Under the pieces are notes generated by a model. It ran no database searches, was not told where the DNA came from, and worked only from the letters and a program-made list of their open reading frames with translations. From DATKPC01 sp035524275 (GTDB taxonomy: Bacteria > Pseudomonadota > Gammaproteobacteria > Burkholderiales > Burkholderiaceae_F): a DNA stretch of 64,000 bases. This document shows positions 52,058 to 62,494 of this stretch, one piece after another; the stretch's first letter is position 1, and each line of letters begins with the position of its first letter. The position numbers were made by a program, and so were the translations under genes. The stretch covers positions 48,953 to 112,952 of the forward strand of contig DATKPC010000095.1 in NCBI GenBank assembly GCA_035524275.1, read 5' to 3'.

Positions 52058-52756
52058 TCAACGCTCGAGGACGAACGACAGCGTGCCGACGCCGTCGATC
52101 CCGGCATCGACGCGGTCGCCGGGCTGCATGGCCGCGACGCCGGCGGGGGTCCCGGTGAAGACGAGGTCGCCGGGCACGAGTTCGAAATAGCGCGACAGGT
52201 GCGCGATGATCTCCGCGACGTTCCATATCAGCTTCGACAGGTCGCTGTCCTGGCGCGCGGCGCCGTTGACGCCAAGCCAGATCCGGCCGCTCGCGAGCGC
52301 CTCGCCGCCCACCGCGGGCCGCACGGGCGAGACCGGCGCCGAGGCGTCGAACGACTTGCCGACCTCCCACGGCAGGCCCAGCTTCTTCATGCGCGACTGC
52401 AGATCGCGGCGCGTCAGGTCGACGCCGACCGCGTAGCCCCAGACGTAGGCGGCCGCCTCGGCCACGGCGATGCGTCTGCCGCGTCGCCCGATCGCGACGA
52501 CCAGTTCCACCTCGTGCTGGAAATCTTCCGTCTCGTCGGGGAACGGCACGCGGCCGACGGCGCCGGCCGCCACCGGCGCTACCGCATCGGCCGGCTTCGC
52601 AAAGAAACATGGCGGCTCCCGCCCGGAAAAGCCCATTTCCTGCGCGTGCTCGACGTAGTTGCGGCCGACGCAATAGATCCGGTGGACCGGGAACAGGTCG
52701 GTCGTGCCCACGACGGGAACGACGACCTGCGGGGGGACGGCAAAGACATAGGACAT
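52058..52756 (-). CDS. Fumarylacetoacetate hydrolase family, probable fumarylpyruvate hydrolase
   Basis: A 232-residue FAH-fold hydrolase. HRIYCVGRNYVEHAQEMG near 25 is the start of the catalytic domain, metal ligands lie in EDFQHEVELVVAIG near 77 and GYAVGVDLTRRDLQ near 107, and TGTPAGVAAMQPGD near 201 closes the site. The length is short, as in NagK-type fumarylpyruvate hydrolases, which give fumarate and pyruvate. It is co-oriented with the zeta GST gene. The 237-base gap upstream shows no clear promoter. Confidence 0.88.
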   Translation of the reverse strand: MSYVFAVPPQVVVPVVGTTDLFPVHRIYCVGRNYVEHAQEMGFSGREPPCFFAKPADAVAPVAAGAVGRVPFPDETEDFQHEVELVVAIGRRGRRIAVAEAAAYVWGYAVGVDLTRRDLQSRMKKLGLPWEVGKSFDASAPVSPVRPAVGGEALASGRIWLGVNGAARQDSDLSKLIWNVAEIIAHLSRYFELVPGDLVFTGTPAGVAAMQPGDRVDAGIDGVGTLSFVLER

Positions 52757-52993
52757 CGCGGGCTCGCTGCGGCAGACGATCGAAAGGGGGAGGCGCCCGG
52801 CCGGATCGCGGACCCGGCACGCCTGCCGCGATTATCGGCGATCCGGCTGCGCGACGCCGCCCGGACTTGCCCGGCGCCCGCCACGCCGGCCGCCGGCCGG
52901 CCATCCGCTACGATTGCCGGCGTCGATCGACCCGCTCCGACGGCCTGCCGCGACGCCCGATCGGCCCCTCGAGCCACGACCGAAAGCCTTGCG

Positions 52994-53896
52994 ATGACGA
53001 CCGATCCCCCGACGCCAGCCCACCCACGAGTTCCGGTCGCCTTCATCGGCCTGGGCGTGATGGGGTTTCCGATGGCCGGCCACCTGGCGCGCGCCGGGCA
53101 CGCGGTGACCGTCTACAACCGCACGCGACAGAAAGCGGTGCGCTGGGTCGACGAGCACGGCGGTTCGCTCGCCGACACGCCGCGCGAGGCGGCCGCGGGC
53201 GCCCGCGTCGTGTTCTGTTGCGTCGGCAACGACGACGACCTGCGCGGCGTCGTGCTCGGCGCCGACGGCGCGTTCGCCGGGATGTCGCCGGGCGCGATCC
53301 TCGTCGACCACACGACGGCCTCGGCGCAGGTCGCGCGCGAGCTGCACGCGCTCGGCCGCCGCCTCGACCTGCATGTCCTCGACGCACCGGTCTCGGGCGG
53401 ACAGGCGGGAGCCGTCAACGGCGCGCTGACGATCATGTGTGGCGGCGACCCGGAGCCGTACGAGCGCGCGCGTCCGGTGATGGCCGCCTATGCGCGGGCG
53501 ATGACGCGGATCGGCGCGAGCGGCGCCGGCCAGTTGACCAAGATGGTCAATCAGATCTGCATCGCCGGCCTGCTGCAGGGCCTGTCGGAGGCGATCGCGT
53601 TCGGCGAGGCGGCGAAGATCGACATGAAAGCCGTCCTCGGGGCCATCGGCAAGGGCGCGGCGCAGAGCTGGCAGTTGGACAACCGCGGCACGACGATGGT
53701 CGAGGACCGTTTCGACTTCGGCTTCGCGGTCGACCTGATGCGCAAGGACCTTGGCCTGTGCCTCGACGAGGCGCGCCGCAACGGCGCCAGCCTCGCCGTG
53801 ACCGCGCTGGTCGACCAGTTCTACGGCGACGTGCAGGCGGCCGGCGGCGGACGCTGGGACACGTCATCGCTCGTACGGCGCCTGCGCCGCCGCTGA
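52994..53896 (+). CDS. 3-hydroxyisobutyrate dehydrogenase-family oxidoreductase
   Basis: A 300-residue NAD(P)-dependent beta-hydroxyacid dehydrogenase. The Rossmann motif is FIGLGVMGFPMAGHLARAGH near 17, the substrate loop is DAPVSGGQAGAVNGALT near 131, and the catalytic Lys is in GAGQLTKMVNQ near 180. Members act on 3-hydroxyisobutyrate, tartronate semialdehyde or succinic semialdehyde; the substrate is not clear here. It is divergent from the FAH-type gene. Confidence 0.9.
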   Translation: MTTDPPTPAHPRVPVAFIGLGVMGFPMAGHLARAGHAVTVYNRTRQKAVRWVDEHGGSLADTPREAAAGARVVFCCVGNDDDLRGVVLGADGAFAGMSPGAILVDHTTASAQVARELHALGRRLDLHVLDAPVSGGQAGAVNGALTIMCGGDPEPYERARPVMAAYARAMTRIGASGAGQLTKMVNQICIAGLLQGLSEAIAFGEAAKIDMKAVLGAIGKGAAQSWQLDNRGTTMVEDRFDFGFAVDLMRKDLGLCLDEARRNGASLAVTALVDQFYGDVQAAGGGRWDTSSLVRRLRRR

Positions 53897-53995
53897 CCTC
53901 ACGCCGCGCGGCCATCGCGCAACAGGGGCGGCGTCCCCCGTCGTCGGGCATCCGCCACTGGTCGGAACCCCGACCCGCCGCGCCGTAGCGCCGCC

Positions 53996-54017
53996 GCGAC
54001 GGCGATATCGTCGTCGC
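53996..54017. promoter_or_regulatory. 22-bp near-perfect palindrome
   Basis: GCGACGGCGATATCGTCGTCGC is self-complementary except for one base pair and is centred on GATATC. It ends 25 bases before the next start codon and could be an operator. The regulator is unknown. Confidence 0.4.
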
Positions 54018-54042
54018 GAAGCGCTGCCAGCCGGAGGAAACG

Positions 54043-54735
54043 TTGCGACTCGCGATCATCATCTGCTGCCGGAACGCGTCCGCGTCGATCGAAGCGGCGG
54101 TGGCGCGCCTGCAGCCGCTGCGGCGGCGCGGTGCGCGCGTCATCGTCGTCGACGGCGGCAGCACCGACGACACGGTCCGGCGCGCGGCCGCGACGGCCGA
54201 TATCGTGATCGGCGCGCCGCGGTCGCGGGCGCTGCAGATGAATGCCGGCGCGCGCAGCGCGCCGGCGCAGGAAGCCGATGTGCTGCTGTTCCTGGAGCCG
54301 GAAGCCATCCTGCCACCGGACGCCGACCGCGCCATCTTCCGCGGGCTGTCGAATTCCGCGTGCCGCTGGGGCCGCTTCGACCTCGGCCTTGCGGGCCGGT
54401 CGGCGGCCCTGCCGCGCTTCGCCCGGTGGCTGAACGGCATCACCCGCCTGACCGGCCTCTGCAGCCGCGCGCAGGCGCTGTTCGTCGAGCGCGGGACGTT
54501 CCTCGCGCTCGACGGCTTCGGGGCCTGCGGCCCGCTCGAGGTCTTCGATTTCTGCCGTCGCGCCGGCGCGATCTGCCCGCCGCTCGTCATCGCGTCGCGC
54601 GTCGTCGTCCCGGGCGCCGCCCTGGAACGCGCCGGCCTGTGGCGCGTTGCGCTGCAGACGTCGTGGCTGCGGCTCGGCTTCCTCGCGGGAGCGCCGCCGG
54701 ACAGCCTGGCGCGTCGCTACCCCGACGCCATCTGA
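54043..54735 (+). CDS. GT2-like glycosyltransferase (TIGR04283-like), degenerate active site
   Basis: A 230-residue protein with a GT-A fold start (RLAIIICCRNASASIEAAVA; VIVVDGGSTDDTV near 33) and NAGARSAPAQEADVLLFLE near 66. In the TIGR04283 group the last motif normally reads LHADT-like, with a metal-binding Asp, and a G-D-Q triplet comes later. Here these places read EPEA and SRAQ, so catalysis is doubtful. The start is TTG with GGAGG 6 bases before it. The 3' end overlaps the convergent SAF-domain gene by 19 bases. Confidence 0.75.
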   Translation: MRLAIIICCRNASASIEAAVARLQPLRRRGARVIVVDGGSTDDTVRRAAATADIVIGAPRSRALQMNAGARSAPAQEADVLLFLEPEAILPPDADRAIFRGLSNSACRWGRFDLGLAGRSAALPRFARWLNGITRLTGLCSRAQALFVERGTFLALDGFGACGPLEVFDFCRRAGAICPPLVIASRVVVPGAALERAGLWRVALQTSWLRLGFLAGAPPDSLARRYPDAI

Positions 54736-56057
54736 ACGACGCGCGCCGGGTAGACCAGTTCATCCTGGCGCCGCCGCAGTTCGAAAAGCCGCGACTGCGC
54801 GTCCGGCTCGCAGTTCTCGTACGTCAGCAGGTCGCCCTTGCGGACGTCCCGCCGCACGCGAGACCCCTCGGCGAGCCCGACCGGCAGCGCACGCCGCGTG
54901 CGGGCATCGCCGGCCTGCATCGCCCACGACCGGTAGCAGGTCTCGCCGATCGCGTCGAGGCGGTCGCCGGCCCGCAGGTCACGCTTCGCCAGCGCGCAGA
55001 CCTCGGCGCTCGGAATCGGCAACGGGCTCATGTCCGGCCGGCCGTAGAGGACGGCACGGGCACAGGTGAGCGGCACTTCGAGGCTCGTCAGGTGGTACGG
55101 GCGATAGAAGGTGTAGTACGGACCGGCGCCGAGCTTCAGGTCGTGCATGCGCTCCCTCAGCCGTGGATGCGCCATTTCGGCGACGACGAAGACGCCCGGG
55201 GCGACCCCGGCGCCGATCGTGTAGTCGACGACGCCCTTGCGTCCGAGGATTCCGCCGTCCGCCTTCGGGCACAGCACGTCGTGGAGGTTCTGCAGCGTCG
55301 CCGCCGGCCCGTGCATCCCGGGTACGTCGGGCACGAGGCCGGTCGCATTCGCGATCGCCGTCATCTCGACGGCGGTCTTGGACCCGTCGATGAATTCGAC
55401 CAGCATGCGCGGGTTCATGTTGCGGCGGCGGGCTTCCTCCTCGTACTGCGCCGGCGTCGCATCGACGTTCAGCGGGTTGTTCTTGCCCTTGCCTGCCGCG
55501 ACGACCGGGTAGCCGAGCGCGGTGACGAACTGGATCAGCTCGATCGCGGAACTCGGTTCGTCGCCCGCGCCGAGCGAATAGACGACGCCCAGCCGATCGG
55601 CCTCGCGCTTCAGGTAGGCGCCGATCGTGACGTCCGCCTCGACGTTCATCATCACGAGGTGCTTGCCGTGCTCCATCGCCGTCAGCCCGATCTCGGCGCC
55701 GACGGCCGGACGCCCGGTGGCATCGACCACCACGTCGACGAGGTCGTTCGTCGCGACCAGCTTCGCCTCGTCGGTGATGGCGATGCGGCCGTCGCCGATC
55801 GCGCGTGTCATCGCGCCGGCCGACGTCACGTCGCGCCCCATGTCCGCCGGGCAGCCGGCGATCCGGATCGCGTTGTGCACGTTGGCCGGATTGCGCGCCG
55901 CAATCGCGCCGATTTCCAGCCCCGGCATCAGCAGGACCTGCGTCACGATGTCGGTGCCCATCTCGCCGCAACCGATCAGGCCGATGCGGATCGGCCGTCC
56001 CGACTCGGCCCGCTGGTACAGATCGGCCGCGAGCCCGCTGCGCACGATGTTGGTCAT
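54717..56057 (-). CDS. NAD(P)-dependent oxidoreductase with SAF domain
   Basis: A 446-residue protein. The Rossmann motif GLIGCGEMGTDIVTQ starts at residue 26, VVVDATGRPAVGAEIGL near 109 and GDEPSSAIELIQFV near 166 resemble homoserine-dehydrogenase-like enzymes, and the last about 90 residues form a SAF domain (ALAKRDLRAGDRLDAIG; VRKGDLLTYENC). This architecture is found in sugar-acid and branched-sugar pathways such as the D-apionate oxidoisomerase group. No pathway partner is nearby, so the substrate is unknown. Confidence 0.82.
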   Translation of the reverse strand: MTNIVRSGLAADLYQRAESGRPIRIGLIGCGEMGTDIVTQVLLMPGLEIGAIAARNPANVHNAIRIAGCPADMGRDVTSAGAMTRAIGDGRIAITDEAKLVATNDLVDVVVDATGRPAVGAEIGLTAMEHGKHLVMMNVEADVTIGAYLKREADRLGVVYSLGAGDEPSSAIELIQFVTALGYPVVAAGKGKNNPLNVDATPAQYEEEARRRNMNPRMLVEFIDGSKTAVEMTAIANATGLVPDVPGMHGPAATLQNLHDVLCPKADGGILGRKGVVDYTIGAGVAPGVFVVAEMAHPRLRERMHDLKLGAGPYYTFYRPYHLTSLEVPLTCARAVLYGRPDMSPLPIPSAEVCALAKRDLRAGDRLDAIGETCYRSWAMQAGDARTRRALPVGLAEGSRVRRDVRKGDLLTYENCEPDAQSRLFELRRRQDELVYPARVVQMASG

Positions 56058-56290
56058 GGCGCCCTCTTGGATGTGCCTGTGGGATAGGCCTGTGCGTCGG
56101 TCAACCTTAGCACACCGAGCGCGGGCCGCCGCGGCGCGCCGCGACCGCCGTGATGCGACGCGAGTCGGCGCGCGGCCTGCCGCTACAATCGGCTTCGCCA
56201 GCGCCCGAATGCATGGCGCCCGGACCCGGCGAGCCCGTCGGCCGGCGCCCGGCGGTCGGCGCCCTCCGACCGCAGCGAGAAGGTAGTCCG

Positions 56291-58375
<2,085 letters not shown>

Positions 58376-58387
58376 GCGGGCCGCGCC

Positions 58388-58409
58388 GTCCGGCTCGCCG
58401 GCGCCGGAC
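58388..58409 (+). terminator. Hairpin after glnS
   Basis: GTCCGGC (58388-58394) pairs with GCCGGAC (58403-58409), loop of 8, 12 bases past the glnS stop. There is no T tract. It is a candidate terminator before the aminopeptidase gene. Confidence 0.45.
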
Positions 58410-58529
58410 CCGGCATCAGGGTCTTGTCCGCTCCCTCGGACGCGAAACAGGCCCTAGACTTGCGGTGTCTCCAAGCTGCCCCGCGTTCGACTCGTCGGAC
58501 TCCGGGGCGGCGCCAGCTGCGGAATCGAC

Positions 58530-60350
58530 ATGGACACTCTTGCCTCTCACCGCGCGGCCATCGCCGCGCGCATCGGGTCGCTGCGCACGGCCATGGCGCG
58601 CCATGGCCTCGCCGCGTGGATCGTGCCATCGGCCGATCCGCACCTGTCGGAGTACCTGCCGCCGCGCTGGCAGGGTCGCGAATGGCTGAGCGGGTTCACC
58701 GGGTCGGTCGCGACGCTCGTCGTCACCGCGGACGCGGCGACGCTGTGGGTCGACAGCCGCTACTGGGTCCAGGCCGAGGCACAGCTCGACGGCACGCCGA
58801 TCGCGATGATGAAGGTGACGAGCGGCGCGAGCCTCGCGTGGCAGGAATGGCTCGCCTCGCGGCTGCCCGCCGGCGCCGTCGCCGGTGCCGACGGCGCGGT
58901 GTTGGGCCTCGCCGCGGCCCGATCGCTGGAAGCGGCGCTTTCGGCGCGGGGCGCGCGGTTGCGCAGCGATCTCGACCTTCTCGACGAAGTCTGGATCGGT
59001 CGTCCCGGGCTACCCGCCGAAGCGGTCCGGGAACACGCGGCGCCGTTCGCCACGGTGGCGCGATCGGCCAAGCTCGCGGCGATCCGCGAGCAGGTCCGGC
59101 AGGCGGGGGCCGACTTCCACCTCGTCTCGACGCTCGACGACATCGCCTGGATGCTGAACCTGCGCGGCGCCGACGTGCCGTACAACCCGGTCTTCCTCGC
59201 GCACCTGCTGCTCAATCCGGACCGCGCGACGCTCTTCGTCGGCCGAGGCAAGATCGACGACGCCCTGGCGGCACGACTCGCCGCCGACGGCGTCGATCTG
59301 CAGCCGTACGACGCGGCCGCCGCGGCGCTGGCGCGCATACCGGCGGGGGCTCGGGTCCTGGTCGATCCGCGTCGCGTCACGCTCGGCCTGCGCGGCGCCG
59401 TGCCGGCCGGGGCGATCGTCGTCGAACAGCTCAATCCGTCGACGTTGGCCAAGTCGCGCAAGACGCCGCAGGAGGTGGCGCACATCCGCGCGGCGATGGA
59501 GCAGGACGGCGCCGCGCTCGCGGAATTCTTCGCCTGGCTCGAGGCTGCGGTCGGGGCGAACGAGGCCATCGACGAGCTTGTCGTCGACGACCAGGTCTGC
59601 GCCGCACGGGCGCGGCGCCCGAACTACGTCAGTCCCAGCTTCGCGACGATCGCCGGGTTCAATGCCAACGGTGCCTTGCCGCACTACCGCGCGACACCGG
59701 AGTCGCATGCGCGGATCGTCGGCAGCGGCCTGCTGCTGATCGATTCCGGCGGGCAATACCTCGGCGGTACGACGGACATCACGCGCGTCGTCGCGATCGG
59801 CGAAGTCACCGCGGCGCAGCGGCGCGACTTTACGCACGTCCTGAAGGGGATGATCCAGCTCTCGATGGCGCGTTTCCCGCGCGGCACCCGCGCGCCGCTG
59901 CTGGACGCGCTCGCCCGCGCGCCGCTGTGGGCCGATGGCGTCGACTATGGCCACGGCACCGGCCACGGCGTCGGCTACTTCCTCAACGTCCATGAGGGGC
60001 CGCACGGCATTTCGCCTCTGCTGCCGCCGGACGCCGCCACGGCGCTCGAGCCCGGGATGGTGACGTCCAACGAGCCGGGGCTCTACCGCCCGGGCCAGTG
60101 GGGCGTGCGCATCGAGAATCTGCTCGTGACCGTTGCCGACGCGACGACCGAGTTCGGCGAGTTCCTCCGCTTCGAGACGCTGACGCTGTGCCCGATCGAC
60201 GTCCGTTGCATCGAGCCGGCGCTGCTGCGCGCGGACGAAGTCGCGTGGCTCGACGCGTACCACGCGGAGGTCCGGCGTCGCGTCGGCCCGCTCGTCGGCG
60301 GCGCCGCGGCGCGCTGGCTCGAGGACGCGACGCGCCCGCTCAGGAACTGA
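58530..60350 (+). CDS. M24 aminopeptidase P family (Xaa-Pro aminopeptidase)
   Basis: A 606-residue cytosolic metallopeptidase of the three-domain eukaryote-like type (XPNPEP1). Two creatinase-like N-terminal domains come first. The catalytic domain (from about 310) has metal ligands Asp in LLIDSGGQYLGGTTDITR, His in YGHGTGHGVGYFLNVHEGP, Glu in SNEPGLYRPGQWG and Glu in FLRFETLTLCP. It removes an N-terminal residue preceding proline. It converges on the DegS-like gene with an 11-base overlap. Confidence 0.94.
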   Translation: MDTLASHRAAIAARIGSLRTAMARHGLAAWIVPSADPHLSEYLPPRWQGREWLSGFTGSVATLVVTADAATLWVDSRYWVQAEAQLDGTPIAMMKVTSGASLAWQEWLASRLPAGAVAGADGAVLGLAAARSLEAALSARGARLRSDLDLLDEVWIGRPGLPAEAVREHAAPFATVARSAKLAAIREQVRQAGADFHLVSTLDDIAWMLNLRGADVPYNPVFLAHLLLNPDRATLFVGRGKIDDALAARLAADGVDLQPYDAAAAALARIPAGARVLVDPRRVTLGLRGAVPAGAIVVEQLNPSTLAKSRKTPQEVAHIRAAMEQDGAALAEFFAWLEAAVGANEAIDELVVDDQVCAARARRPNYVSPSFATIAGFNANGALPHYRATPESHARIVGSGLLLIDSGGQYLGGTTDITRVVAIGEVTAAQRRDFTHVLKGMIQLSMARFPRGTRAPLLDALARAPLWADGVDYGHGTGHGVGYFLNVHEGPHGISPLLPPDAATALEPGMVTSNEPGLYRPGQWGVRIENLLVTVADATTEFGEFLRFETLTLCPIDVRCIEPALLRADEVAWLDAYHAEVRRRVGPLVGGAAARWLEDATRPLRN

Positions 60351-61446
60351 CGTCCACCACGCGGACGCGGACCTTGCGTTCGCGGTCGCCGCGAACCACG
60401 GTGAGTTCCGCCGTCGTGCCCACGCCGACGCGCCCCAGTTCACCGACGAACGTCGAGAGGGTCTCGACGCGGTGGCCGTTGACGGCGACGATGACGTCGC
60501 CGATCTCGTGCGTCCGGTGGTCGAGGCCCGCGAGCCCGGCCTCCGCGGCCGGCGAGCCGCGATAGACCTCGTCGATCACGACGCCCGCGATGCCGGCCCG
60601 CTCGACGATGTCCGGGCGCACCGGCTTGAACCCGATCCCCGGCAGCGGCGCATGGCCGCGGCTGATCAGCGCAGGCACGACGCGATTGACGAGGTCGGCC
60701 GGGATGGCGAACCCGATCCCGGCCGAACTGCCGGACTCCGAGCGGATCGCGCTGTTGACGCCGACCAGGCGGCCGGCGCTGTCGAGCAGCGGGCCGCCGG
60801 AGTTTCCGGGGTTGATCGCGGCGTCGGTCTGGATGACGCCCGCGATTTCGGAGAACTCGGTGGTCGGCAAGGCGCGATCGAGCGCGCTGACGATGCCCTG
60901 CGTCAGCGTCCGCTGCAGGCCGAACGGGTTGCCGATCGCGAGGACGGTCTGGCCGATCCGCAGATCGTCCGACGACCCGACCGGGATCGGTCGCAGGCCG
61001 CGTGGCATTCGCGCCAGACGGACGACCGCGAGATCGTATTCCGGCGAACGGCCGATGACCTCCGCGGGGATCGGATCGCCGACGTCGAGTTGCACGTTGA
61101 CCCGGCGCGCGCCTTCGATCACGTGGTTGTTGGTCACGACATCGCCCAGCGCATCCCAGACGAACCCGCTGCCGGCGCCCTCGGCGACGGTGGCCGTGAA
61201 AAAGCCGTTTCGCTCCACGACTTCCGTCGTGATGTAGGCGACGGACGGCGCCGCATTCTCGAAAAGCGTCACGAGCGCCTGTTCGGCAGGAAGCAGCGGA
61301 CCGCGCGGGGCGACGGGCCGCGGCTCGGCCGAGGCGACATTCCGCGCCAGCGCCGATCCCACGGGGACCCAGGCGACCGGAATCAAAGCGAGAAATAGCG
61401 CAAAAAAGCTAGTCAGCGCAAGGCTTGCGAGAGAGTAACTGCGCAC
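60340..61446 (-). CDS. DegS/HtrA-type periplasmic serine protease
   Basis: A 368-residue trypsin-like protease with one N-terminal membrane segment (about 8-28, probably an anchor), a protease domain and one PDZ domain (about 275-365). The triad is His in VVTNNHVIEG, Asp in YDLAVVRL and Ser in NPGNSGGPLLD. One PDZ plus an anchor is the DegS/AlgW plan; those proteases cut RseA/MucA to release sigma-E. The start is GTG with AGGAG 7 bases before it. A sigma-E-like promoter lies upstream at 61488-61514, suggesting feedback control. Confidence 0.92.
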   Translation of the reverse strand: MRSYSLASLALTSFFALFLALIPVAWVPVGSALARNVASAEPRPVAPRGPLLPAEQALVTLFENAAPSVAYITTEVVERNGFFTATVAEGAGSGFVWDALGDVVTNNHVIEGARRVNVQLDVGDPIPAEVIGRSPEYDLAVVRLARMPRGLRPIPVGSSDDLRIGQTVLAIGNPFGLQRTLTQGIVSALDRALPTTEFSEIAGVIQTDAAINPGNSGGPLLDSAGRLVGVNSAIRSESGSSAGIGFAIPADLVNRVVPALISRGHAPLPGIGFKPVRPDIVERAGIAGVVIDEVYRGSPAAEAGLAGLDHRTHEIGDVIVAVNGHRVETLSTFVGELGRVGVGTTAELTVVRGDRERKVRVRVVDVSS

Positions 61447-61487
61447 TTACACTCCTGTTGCCGTGATATTCCTGAGGCGCATCGAGT

Positions 61488-61514
61488 TTCAGATACGCTG
61501 ATTTGCCTAAGTTC
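61488..61514 (-). promoter_or_regulatory. Sigma-E (RpoE)-type promoter
   Basis: Read on the minus strand, GAACTT (61514-61509) and TCTGAA (61493-61488) are 15 bases apart. They match the older sigma-E consensus (GAACTT-N16-TCTGA) and closely resemble the E. coli degP promoter. The start codon is about 41 bases downstream. The remainder of the gap to the next gene holds nothing clear. Confidence 0.65.
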
Positions 61515-61629
61515 GCGAGAGCCGCCGCACGTCGCACCATACCGCCCGGCTACCGGTGGCGCCGAAAGGCCGACCCGCTCTCGCGTGGGATAATTGCGCA
61601 GGGCAGGCGCTCCTGCTCCCCCTGATGTG

Positions 61630-61992
61630 ATGCCAATGCCCGCGATGTTTACCGGAAGCGACCGTTTGCATGACTTCTCGCTGCGGCTGCTGACCGTGAT
61701 CGTCGTCGTCGCGATGGTCGGCAGCGCGATGCTGCTCCTGTACCGCTGGCTGATGCCGAAAGAGCATAACGTCGGCCAGCCCTTTTCGATGACGATCCCG
61801 GCGCCGAACGCCGCACCGGCGGCCGCGCCGGCGGCGGCGCCGAGCGCGCCGGAAAAAGTCCTGATGAGCCCGGAGCACGTCTTCCGCTGCGACAACCACG
61901 GCAAGGTCAGTTTTTCGGACCGGGCGTGCGAAGACGGCAGCGAGCATGTGATGCCAATGGCGCCGGCACGCCCTGCCGCTGCGCCGCGCTGA
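61630..61992 (+). CDS. Small single-pass membrane protein with DUF4124-like C-terminus
   Basis: A 120-residue protein. One membrane helix is at about 20-37 (LLTVIVVVAMVGSAMLLLY), then an Ala/Pro-rich linker, then a short domain HVFRCDNHGKVSFSDRACED that resembles the DUF4124 pattern (a Cys, then 'G-x-x-S/T-x-S/T-D', then a second Cys). The two Cys could form a disulfide in the periplasm. The function is unknown. The start could also be Met3 (61636). The gene is divergent from the DegS-like gene. Confidence 0.65.
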   Translation: MPMPAMFTGSDRLHDFSLRLLTVIVVVAMVGSAMLLLYRWLMPKEHNVGQPFSMTIPAPNAAPAAAPAAAPSAPEKVLMSPEHVFRCDNHGKVSFSDRACEDGSEHVMPMAPARPAAAPR

Positions 61993-62126
61993 CGGCCTGC
62001 GCGGCGACCGCGTCGCCGCGGTTACATCCGGCAATCTTTGAGCCCGGGCAGCAACGATTCCGGCGTCGCCGCGCGCCGCCGCAGCGGCGTTAGACGGTCA
62101 GCACCACCACCCACGAGGCTGACCCC

Positions 62127-62459
62127 ATGAAACGCTACGTTGCCGCCCTCCTCGCCTGCGCCGCGCTGGCGCCGCTCGCCGCAAGCGCCCATGCCGGCGT
62201 CTCGGTCGTCATCGGCCTCCCGTCGATCGCGGTCGCGCTGCCGGCGCCGCCGCTACCGGTCGTCGTTCCGGCGCCGACCGTCGCGATCGCGCCGGCGCCG
62301 TGGTACGCCCCCGCACCGATCGTCGCGCCGGCACCCGCCTATCCGGCGACGGTCGTCCGGTACGACGCCTGGGGCCGGCCGTGCGACGACCGCTGGGACC
62401 ACGGGTACCGTTGGCACCATCACGGCGGCTATGACCGCGACCATCGCGGCCATTGGTGA
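62127..62459 (+). CDS. Small secreted Pro/Ala- and His-rich protein
   Basis: A 110-residue protein. The signal peptide is residues 1-23 (KRYVAALLACAALAPLAASAHA). The mature part has a hydrophobic Pro/Ala/Val section and a tail rich in His, Tyr, Trp, Asp and Arg (YRWHHHGGYDRDHRGHW). The tail could bind metal. The family is unknown; similar short secreted proteins occur widely in betaproteobacteria. GAGG lies 8 bases before the ATG. It converges on the next gene with a hairpin between. Confidence 0.7.
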   Translation: MKRYVAALLACAALAPLAASAHAGVSVVIGLPSIAVALPAPPLPVVVPAPTVAIAPAPWYAPAPIVAPAPAYPATVVRYDAWGRPCDDRWDHGYRWHHHGGYDRDHRGHW

Positions 62460-62465
62460 GCGTCC

Positions 62466-62485
62466 GCGCTCGCTGCGACGAGCGC
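62466..62485. terminator. Bidirectional hairpin between convergent genes
   Basis: GCGCTCG (62466-62472) pairs with CGAGCGC (62479-62485), loop of 6, located between two convergent stop codons (62459 and 62495). There is no T tract on either side. Confidence 0.5.
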
Positions 62486-62494
62486 CGATCGGCG

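Noticed and set aside
56058..56290. A small gene in the gap before glnS
   Set aside because: The open frames here are fragments of frames running into glnS or its complement, with no ribosome binding site. A GCCTGTG direct repeat is present but short.
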